Assembly (NCBI GenBank): GCA_005880605.1
Contig: VBIS01000168.1
Coordinates: 4,532 to 17,960 of the forward strand
DNA from: Chloroflexota bacterium
GTDB taxonomy: Bacteria > Chloroflexota > Dormibacteria > CF-121
DNA: 13,429 bases
Direction of reading: 5' to 3'
The notes beneath the pieces are model-generated. The model did no database searches, was not told where the DNA came from, and saw nothing but the letters and a program-made list of their open reading frames with translations. The position numbers were made by a program, and so were the translations under genes. Below, in pieces: positions 1-4,992 of the stretch. The first letter of the stretch is position 1. Each line of letters begins with the position of its first letter.

Positions 1-236
1 CCAATGGGGGCGCGGCCATCTATCGCACGTATTATGAGCACGGCATCAATACCATCCTGGCGATGCACATCGATGACCGGGACCTGCGGAAACTCGAGCA
101 GCTGCAGCTACCCGGGGCGAACCTGGTGATCACCGGCCACATGCCGAGCGACTCGATCGGGATGAACCGGGTGATCGCGGCCCTGGAACAGAAAGGACTC
201 GAAGTTATCGCGGGCTCCGGAGTTATACGGGTATAG
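1..236 (+). CDS. NIF3-family protein, C-terminal fragment (5' end outside window)
   Basis: An open frame enters from the left edge (first full codon at 3) and ends at TAG 234-236, giving about 77 residues. The end reads LVITGHMPSDSIGMN, then a helix, then IAGSGVIRV. This pattern (a GH-x-SDS-x-GMN motif followed by a terminal SG-x-IRV) matches what I know of the C-terminus of NIF3/YbgI-like proteins, which carry a dinuclear metal site. Members are often named GTP cyclohydrolase 1 type 2 homologues, but their real substrate is generally unknown. The next gene starts 21 nt downstream on the same strand, so the two are probably cotranscribed. The family call rests on recognised motifs only; the N-terminal metal-binding half is not visible. 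Confidence 0.7.
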   Translation, partial: NGGAAIYRTYYEHGINTILAMHIDDRDLRKLEQLQLPGANLVITGHMPSDSIGMNRVIAALEQKGLEVIAGSGVIRV

Positions 237-245
237 ACCACCATC

Positions 246-252
246 GAGGAGG
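246..252 (+). promoter_or_regulatory. Ribosome binding site for the TTG start at 258
   Basis: GAGGAGG with a 5-nt spacer to TTG 258. It decides the start of the hypothetical gene, since the initiator is a rare TTG. Confidence 0.7.
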
Positions 253-257
253 ACCGC

Positions 258-620
258 TTGGACGCATCACCTCGCGCATACGGCAATGAAGCGGAGCGCC
301 GCTATCACCTCCGACGGCTCGACGACCTGCTGGAGGCCCTGGAGCGGCTGAACCTCGCCGAAGCCAAGACCCTACCGGTGGCCGTCAAGGAGCGCATCGA
401 GAAAGAAGGGATCACGGTCGAGGAGGAAACCAACTTCAGCAAGCTGATCGAGTTGGTCTGGGCGCAGCAGGAGAAGTACCTGATCGACCTCAAGGCGGAC
501 CGGCGCAAAGGCTCGCGTCGTGTCGCCGACGGCGTCGTCGCCTCACACCGCGTTCTCGACGCCTTCATTCTTGGTCGGCTGAACCTCGCCGGCAAGCGCC
601 GCCGCCGCATTACGGGCTAA
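258..620 (+). CDS. Small basic hypothetical protein downstream of NIF3
   Basis: 120-residue protein that I do not recognise. The start is TTG 258-260, chosen because a strong Shine-Dalgarno GAGGAGG (246-252) lies 5 nt before it. The protein is predicted to be mostly helical and soluble. The N-terminal half is rich in Glu/Leu/Arg (RRLDDLLEALERLNLAEA). A middle segment has an acidic VEEETNFSKLIELVW stretch. The C-terminus is strongly basic (AGKRRRRITG), which could bind nucleic acid; that is inference. There is no signal peptide or membrane segment. It is 21 nt behind the NIF3-like gene and probably forms an operon with it. No paralogue is seen in the window. Confidence 0.75.
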   Translation: MDASPRAYGNEAERRYHLRRLDDLLEALERLNLAEAKTLPVAVKERIEKEGITVEEETNFSKLIELVWAQQEKYLIDLKADRRKGSRRVADGVVASHRVLDAFILGRLNLAGKRRRRITG

Positions 621-646
621 CGCTCCGTTACGCGAGCCCATCGCGG

Positions 647-668
647 CTGCGCCGAGGCGCAGTTAATT
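647..668 (+). terminator. Possible weak intrinsic terminator after the NIF3 operon
   Basis: A perfect 7-bp inverted repeat CTGCGCC-GA-GGCGCAG (647-662) is followed by TTAATT (663-668), about 27 nt after the stop at 620. The two-base spacer means the real loop must be slightly larger, and the T-run is short, so the call is tentative. Confidence 0.35.
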
Positions 669-738
669 CAGTGACCTAAAACGCGCCGATGCGCCATCCA
701 GCCCCTCGCGGCGGCGTACTCGCGCAAAACCGTGGATG

Positions 739-760
739 CGCTCGTGTGCTTGCACGAGCG
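739..760. repeat. 8-bp perfect inverted repeat in convergent gap
   Basis: Arms CGCTCGTG (739-746) and CACGAGCG (753-760) with a 6-nt loop TGCTTG. It lies between converging genes and could act as part of a terminator on either strand, but no U-rich tail is visible. Confidence 0.5.
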
Positions 761-812
761 GCATGCGGCGCCGGCGCTTACGCGCGAAAGCGCGGCTCGC
801 CCTGCGGGCTCG

Positions 813-2780
813 CTAGGCGGCTTTGTAGCGCCCGAGCTCTTGCTCGAGCTGCTGGATGCGGAAGAGCAGCTGGTTGATGTAGCGCTCGCGGCCCATCAGG
901 CGGGTGTTCATCGAGGCGGTCGCCTGCAGCTGCTCTTTGACGCGGTCCCATCGCCGGACGTTCTGGATCGCGACCGAGGCCTGCTCGGCAAACGCCTTGA
1001 GCTGCTCGAGGTCACCAGCCGGGATCGGATCGAGGTTGTCGCGATAGACGTTCAGCACGCCGCTGACGTCGTCTGACGCCTCGACCTCGGAGCGACTCAA
1101 CAGGGCGCCGTCATCTGTCATGTCCTGCTCGCGCAGCGAGCCGCACAGCACCGAGGCGATCATCGTCAGTCCCGCACTCTCGACCGTCTCGACCAGGTTC
1201 GGCGGCAGCATCTCCCGCATCGGCGACACCCAGGGCTTGCCGGTCCGCATCACGTCACCTGCGGCGGGCGCACCCCAGGTAATTCGCTGGCTGATGATCG
1301 ATTCCCCGATGCCTTGCGAACCCGCGACCTCCAGCTCCAGGGTCTTCTGGTTGCGGAGCGCCAGCAATGCGGCTTTGCCGCCGATCAGTTCCTTTGCGCT
1401 TGAGAGCACGAATTCGACCAGCTCCTTACTGTCATTTGCGACCGACAGCTCCCGGGCCTTGCGGACCAGCGTCGTCAGCCGGTCCTCCCGCTGCTTGAGC
1501 AGGTCGACCAGGCGGGCGTTGATCAAGGCGTTCGCCGCGTCGGTGGCGACACGCGCCAGGTTGCGCAGGTCGTGCTCGGTAAAGGGGTCGCTGGCTGCGC
1601 GTGCTAGCGTCAGCACTCCCAGGCCCTCCTTGTCGGCAAGCAACGGGACGGCGATGAAGGATCGCGGCTGATGCTTCGGGTCAGATGCCTTGAAACGCGC
1701 GTCGGACCGGCTGTCGCGGACGAGCACTGGCTCGCGATGGGACAGCGCCCAGCCGGCGATGCCTTCGCCCACTTTGAAGCGTGACATCTCGCTGATGGCG
1801 ATCGGGCTGTTGCGCGCCGCCTCGACCTTGAGCTCTTCCTGCAGATGATCAACGAGCGCGAGCGTGCCGCGCTCGAAGCGCACCAGCTCGGAGGCGGCAT
1901 CGAGCACGCCGTCGAGGACGCTGCGCCATTCCACCGAGGACGACAGCCGCTGGGCCGCCTTGATGGTCGCCTGGGAGCTTTTCAACTGCTGCTCGGCCTC
2001 GGCCAGCTGGGCGCGCGCAACGTCCCAGCGAGCCGAGAGGGCCTCGAACTCGAGTTGCACGCGGTGGTGGGTGGACTGGGCCTCGAGCGCGCGCTCGAGG
2101 TCGGCCCGAAGCCCGTCACTGGCCCGCTTGGCCGCCTCGGCTTCGGCGCGCAGCCCGGCAATCCGCGCCTCAACGCTCTCCTGCTCGACTTTGAGGGCGG
2201 CGATCTCCGCGTCGCGCGCCGCAATCGTGGCGTGGGCGCTGGCGAGCTCGCCGGCGAGTCGGTCCCGCTCGGTCTGGGCCGTGGCCCGGCTCCGGGTTAT
2301 TTCGGCCAGGCGAGCCGTGAGGTCCTGCCGCTCCCGATCGAGCGTCTCGTAGGCGGTCTCCAGCGTGGCGTGCTTGGCCACGATCTGCTCGAGTTCCTGC
2401 ACCCGGTGGGCATGCTGCTCGGCGCGCTTGCGCTGTTCGCCGATCTCAGCCTCGAGCGCGGTTGCCCGCGTGCGATGGCGGTTGAGATCCAGTTCGGTCT
2501 GCTCGAGAAGCTTTTGATTCCGCTCGAGCACCCGGCCCTGTTGGCGGTGCGCCTTGAGCAGCTCGGCGAGATCGAGCCGCAGCCGTGCCTGTATCGTCTC
2601 CGCCTCGTCGAGCTGCGCCTCCACCGAGCGGCTCGAGGTCTCCGCGTCGGCGGCCCGCCGGGCGCGGGGAGCGGGCTCCGGCGTGCTCGGCGGCGTCACA
2701 CGCGGCGTTTTGGCCGCCGGCGGCGGGACGGCGGGCTTATCGGCAGGCTTCTGCTGTCGGGAGAAGGACCACTTTGGCAT
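813..2780 (-). CDS. Coiled-coil protein with two GAF domains, coupled to CpaF
   Basis: 655 residues, start ATG 2780-2778. GGAG (2787-2790) lies 6 nt upstream, and the CpaF stop codon sits inside that spacer, so translation is coupled. Order of parts: a Pro/Ala-rich basic N-terminus (about 1-48), a long Glu/Arg/Ala-rich coiled coil (about 50-275), GAF domain 1 (about 278-425, with FKVGEGIAGW at 335-344 and FIAVPLLADKEGLGVLTLA at 375-393), GAF domain 2 (about 436-610, with an acidic insertion near 551-574), and a C-terminal amphipathic helix (about 612-655). No kinase, cyclase, phosphodiesterase or DNA-binding domain is visible and there is no membrane segment. GAF domains bind small ligands, haem or other proteins; which of these applies cannot be told. 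A scaffold or sensor partner of the adjacent ATPase is the best inference. Confidence 0.85.
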   Translation of the reverse strand: MPKWSFSRQQKPADKPAVPPPAAKTPRVTPPSTPEPAPRARRAADAETSSRSVEAQLDEAETIQARLRLDLAELLKAHRQQGRVLERNQKLLEQTELDLNRHRTRATALEAEIGEQRKRAEQHAHRVQELEQIVAKHATLETAYETLDRERQDLTARLAEITRSRATAQTERDRLAGELASAHATIAARDAEIAALKVEQESVEARIAGLRAEAEAAKRASDGLRADLERALEAQSTHHRVQLEFEALSARWDVARAQLAEAEQQLKSSQATIKAAQRLSSSVEWRSVLDGVLDAASELVRFERGTLALVDHLQEELKVEAARNSPIAISEMSRFKVGEGIAGWALSHREPVLVRDSRSDARFKASDPKHQPRSFIAVPLLADKEGLGVLTLARAASDPFTEHDLRNLARVATDAANALINARLVDLLKQREDRLTTLVRKARELSVANDSKELVEFVLSSAKELIGGKAALLALRNQKTLELEVAGSQGIGESIISQRITWGAPAAGDVMRTGKPWVSPMREMLPPNLVETVESAGLTMIASVLCGSLREQDMTDDGALLSRSEVEASDDVSGVLNVYRDNLDPIPAGDLEQLKAFAEQASVAIQNVRRWDRVKEQLQATASMNTRLMGRERYINQLLFRIQQLEQELGRYKAA

Positions 2781-2783
2781 CGG

Positions 2784-4229
2784 TCACTCCGCCGTGGCGC
2801 GTAGCGCCGCGTCGCCGGCGGCCGCCGACTGCCCCTCGATGACCTGCAGGCCGCTCTTGCCGAAGACCTCGATCGGGAAGTCCTCTCCGTTGGCCTTCAG
2901 ACGGGGCAGCAGCTTGGGCACCACGCCCGTCCAGCGGAAGGCGCCGAGCACATTGCCCTCTTCGTCGATGCCGGTCTGGTCGAAGACACAGATGTCCTGT
3001 AACTGGATGACGTTCTGGGCAATTCCAGTGATCTCGGAGATGTGGGTGACGACGCGGCGGCCGTCACGCAGCCGCGCCTGCTGTACGAACAGCGTGATGC
3101 CGCCGACGATCTGTTCGCGGATCGCCTGGAAGGGCAAGTCTGACCCACCCATGATGACCATGGTCTCGATCCGGTTGAGCGCGTCCTTCGGGCTGTTGGC
3201 ATGGACCGTGGTCATGCTGCCGTCATGGCCGGTGTTCATGGCCTGGAGCATGTCCAGCGTTTCGGCGGCGCGGCATTCCCCAACCACGATACGGTCGGGC
3301 CGCATGCGTAGGGCGTTGACGACCAGGTCGCGGATGGCCACGGCGCCGCGGCCTTCGACATTGGCGCTGCGCGCTTCCAGGGTGACCAGGTTGCGCTGCC
3401 GGAGCTGCAGCTCCGCGGTATCCTCGACGGTCACGACGCGTTCCGTATCCGGAATGAAGTTCGAGAGCACGTTCAGGGTCGTCGTCTTGCCCGAGCCGGT
3501 GCCGCCGCTGACGACCATCGAGATTCGCGAGCGTACACAGGCGCGGATGAAGTCCGCCATCTCTTTGTTCATGGTCCCGAAGGTGACGAGGTCCGAGACC
3601 TTGTACGGCACGCGAGAGAACTTTCGGATCGTGATGCTCGAGCCCTGCACCGCCAGCGGCGGGATCACGATGTTGACGCGCGATCCGTCCGGGAGGCGGG
3701 CATCGACCATCGGCGACGACTCGTCGACCCGGCGACCGATCCGCGCCACGATGCGGTCGATCACCCGGCGCAGCTGACGCTCATCCTCGAAGACCAGCTC
3801 CGACTGACCCAGGCGACCGCGGCGCTCGGCAAAGATCGTCTTCGGTCCGTTGACCATGATTTCGCTGACCTCGGGATCTTCGAGCAGCGACTCCAGCGGG
3901 CCTAGCCCGAGGGTGTCGTGCATGATCAGCTCGGCCAGCTCTTCGCGGTCGTGCTTGGTCAGTTTGAGGTTGGTCTCCTGGCAGTACTCGTCGACCAGCT
4001 CGCCGATGCGGCGCTGCACCATGTCGGCGCTGGCGGTGTCCGAGTTGCCGCCGAGCGAGGTGATCAGCCGCTCGTGGACGGCCTTCTTGATGCGATCGAT
4101 GTTGGGAATCCGGGCCGCGATGTTCTGCGGCTTGACCGTCAGGCTGGACAGGCTCGGCGGGACCCCCGGATCCCCGCCCTGGGGCTTCTCGGGAAGCTTG
4201 CCTTTGTTGAGCTTGTCAACGAGCAGCAT
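2784..4229 (-). CDS. cpaF: CpaF/TadA-type secretion and pilus assembly ATPase
   Basis: 481 residues. Start ATG 4229-4227 has AGGAGG (4235-4240) 5 nt upstream. The N-terminal part (about 1-95) carries a Pro-rich segment and a helical N-terminal domain. The type II/IV secretion ATPase core follows: LGLGPLESLLEDPEVSEIMV near 107-126, Walker A GGTGSGKTT at 242-250, Asp box VVTVEDTAEL at 265-274, Walker B DRIVVGECR at 312-320 and His box TTVHANSP at 340-347. All catalytic motifs are intact. CpaF hexamers power Tad/Flp pilus assembly at the cytoplasmic side of the inner membrane. The usual partners (TadB/TadC, CpaE, pilin, prepilin peptidase) are absent here; instead a GAF protein follows after 3 nt. 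It could serve a Tad system encoded elsewhere or a different secretion machine. The length fits the family. Confidence 0.93.
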   Translation of the reverse strand: MLLVDKLNKGKLPEKPQGGDPGVPPSLSSLTVKPQNIAARIPNIDRIKKAVHERLITSLGGNSDTASADMVQRRIGELVDEYCQETNLKLTKHDREELAELIMHDTLGLGPLESLLEDPEVSEIMVNGPKTIFAERRGRLGQSELVFEDERQLRRVIDRIVARIGRRVDESSPMVDARLPDGSRVNIVIPPLAVQGSSITIRKFSRVPYKVSDLVTFGTMNKEMADFIRACVRSRISMVVSGGTGSGKTTTLNVLSNFIPDTERVVTVEDTAELQLRQRNLVTLEARSANVEGRGAVAIRDLVVNALRMRPDRIVVGECRAAETLDMLQAMNTGHDGSMTTVHANSPKDALNRIETMVIMGGSDLPFQAIREQIVGGITLFVQQARLRDGRRVVTHISEITGIAQNVIQLQDICVFDQTGIDEEGNVLGAFRWTGVVPKLLPRLKANGEDFPIEVFGKSGLQVIEGQSAAAGDAALRATAE

Positions 4230-4234
4230 GCAGT

Positions 4235-4240
4235 CCTCCT
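4235..4240 (-). promoter_or_regulatory. Ribosome binding site of cpaF
   Basis: AGGAGG on the minus strand, 5 nt before ATG 4229-4227. It fixes the cpaF start. Confidence 0.75.
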
Positions 4241-4284
4241 GGATTCATCAGCACAGCGGTAGCCACGTATCGGGGAGCGTAGCC

Positions 4285-4351
4285 TGCGCCGGCCCCCTCT
4301 CTTATCCGCCACTCAGCCCAGCTTCGGGCCAAATGGCGGATACCCGGCGCA
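4285..4351 (-). promoter_or_regulatory. Nested three-stem inverted repeat in the cpaF 5' leader
   Basis: On the minus strand this reads as an outer stem TGCGCCGG/CCGGCGCA (4344-4351 with 4285-4292), a middle stem TATCCGCCA/TGGCGGATA (4334-4342 with 4303-4311) and an inner stem GCCC/GGGC (4326-4329 with 4316-4319) with a six-base loop GAAGCT. Only one base separates outer and middle stems on the 5' side, while a 10-nt purine-rich bulge AGAGAGGGGG lies on the 3' side. The element ends 55 nt before the cpaF ATG. This looks like a structured leader RNA or a large operator. It does not match any riboswitch consensus I can recall. Whether it is transcribed is not shown. Confidence 0.5.
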
Positions 4352-4397
4352 AGCGGCTCCGTAAGGGAAACGTGAGTTCTCGGCGATTCCGGCGCGG

Positions 4398-4431
4398 CCC
4401 CACCCTGCCCTCCCCGCAAGCGGGGAGGGAA
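4398..4431 (-). repeat. REP-like GC-rich palindrome, copy 1 (intergenic)
   Basis: Perfect arms CCCTCCCCGC (4408-4417) and GCGGGGAGGG (4420-4429) around AA, flanked by a CCCCACCCTG stretch (4398-4407). The copy at 11612-11651 shares both the palindrome and the flank, in the same orientation. It starts 12 nt after the response-regulator stop and may act as a terminator or mRNA 3' end stabiliser for the kinase-regulator unit. Confidence 0.7.
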
Positions 4432-4432
4432 T

Positions 4433-4457
4433 CGCAAAGCGGTTAACTCGCTTTGCG
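4433..4457. repeat. 9-bp inverted repeat spanning the regulator stop codon
   Basis: Arms CGCAAAGCG (4433-4441) and CGCTTTGCG (4449-4457) with a 7-nt loop that contains part of the TAA stop (4443-4445). Immediately followed on the minus strand by the GC-rich palindrome. The pair of hairpins could terminate transcription between the regulator and cpaF; no U-tract is seen. Confidence 0.6.
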
Positions 4458-4964
4458 TTCCGGGAAGCCGTCGTCGAGCAGGCCATGCTGGGTGGCCCAG
4501 ACCGCGGCTTGGGCGCGCGAGCTCAGATTAAGCTTGCTAAGAATGTTGGAAATATGATGCTTGACCGTCTTGTCCGAGAGGAAGAGATCAGCGGCGATCT
4601 GCTTATTTGTCTTTCCCTGGGCCGCCAACCGTAGCACGCGCTTCTCCTGGTCGGAGAGCGCGGCCCGAACGACCTCATCGGAACTGGCAGCCATCTTCCG
4701 GATCCGCTCGAGCACCTTGCGGGTCACCTCCGGGTCGAGCAGCGACCGGCCTTCCGCCACCGAGATCACGGCGTCGATCAGCGCGCCCTTGTTGATCTCT
4801 TTGAGGAGATAACCCGAGGCGCCGGCCATGATCGACTCGTACACCGCATCCTCGTCGGCGAAGGAGGTCAGCATGATGACTTTGCTGCCCAGGTTGCGGC
4901 CGAGGATCTCGCGGCAAGCGTCGATCCCGCTACCGCCTGGCATCCGGACGTCGAGCAGCACCAC
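4443..4964 (-). CDS. NarL/DevR-like response regulator, receiver N-terminally truncated
   Basis: 173 residues from GTG 4964-4962, the only in-frame ATG/GTG/TTG upstream of the receiver motif (a stop is at 5057-5055). The phospho-acceptor Asp is residue 5 (LLDVRMPG); normal NarL/DevR receivers have it near residue 54. The conserved Thr (T33, MLTSF) and Lys (K55, LLKEI) are present. A LuxR-type HTH fills about 102-165 (TNKQIAADLFLSDKTVKHH). The sequence around AGASGY and GRSLLD resembles mycobacterial DevR/DosR. The first beta-alpha-beta part with its acidic Mg-binding pair is missing, because the space upstream is taken by the intact C-terminus of the kinase. No good Shine-Dalgarno precedes the GTG. 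It may be a pseudogene, a product of deletion or misassembly, or a phosphorylation-independent regulator. Confidence 0.75.
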   Translation of the reverse strand: MVLLDVRMPGGSGIDACREILGRNLGSKVIMLTSFADEDAVYESIMAGASGYLLKEINKGALIDAVISVAEGRSLLDPEVTRKVLERIRKMAASSDEVVRAALSDQEKRVLRLAAQGKTNKQIAADLFLSDKTVKHHISNILSKLNLSSRAQAAVWATQHGLLDDGFPERKAS

Positions 4965-4992
4965 GTCGGGTCGCAGCAGTGCCGCCTGGCAT
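4933..4992. repeat. 11-bp direct repeat flanking the truncated receiver start
   Basis: CCGCCTGGCAT occurs at 4933-4943 and again at 4982-4992, 49 bp apart. On the coding strand it is ATGCCAGGCGG: once inside the RMPGG motif of the receiver and once directly after the kinase stop codon (4995-4993). Confidence 0.6.

Larger units (their letters stand above)
621..812. other. Hairpin-rich convergent intergenic region
   Basis: 192 bp between the stop of the plus-strand hypothetical gene (620) and the stop of the minus-strand GAF gene (813). I see no credible gene here. It holds several inverted repeats: CTGCGCC/GGCGCAG at 647-653/656-662 followed by TTAATT; CGCTCGTG/CACGAGCG at 739-746/753-760; CGCGC-GAAA-GCGCG at 781-794; and GCCC/GGGC at 799-802/806-809. 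A direct repeat GGCTCGC occurs at 794-800 and 807-813. It probably terminates transcription from both sides, although none of the hairpins has a clean U-tract. The density of stems is higher than ordinary termination needs. Confidence 0.6.

Noticed and set aside
732..1076. Plus-strand frame running from the convergent gap into the GAF gene
   Set aside because: Most of it is antisense to the GAF gene's C-terminus, with no ribosome binding site and no recognised motif.
1845..2804. Long open frame (about 319 codons) on the plus strand opposite the GAF gene
   Set aside because: It is antisense to a well-supported coiled-coil/GAF gene; the product has no recognisable domain, and GC-rich sequence gives such frames by chance.
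2554..3777. Open frame of about 407 codons on the plus strand across cpaF and the GAF gene
   Set aside because: It is antisense to the conserved CpaF motifs; its Ser/Arg-rich product is what reversed GC-rich codons give.
4285..4351. Known riboswitch (c-di-GMP-I/II, c-di-AMP, SAM-I) in the cpaF leader
   Set aside because: The AGAGAGG stretch recalls SAM-I and the gene context recalls c-di-GMP, but the conserved cores of these classes are not found. Kept only as an unnamed structured leader.
4216..4437. Minus-strand frame over the gap upstream of cpaF, ending past the cpaF start
   Set aside because: It is made largely of the palindrome and leader stems (low complexity), has no conserved motif and no ribosome binding site.
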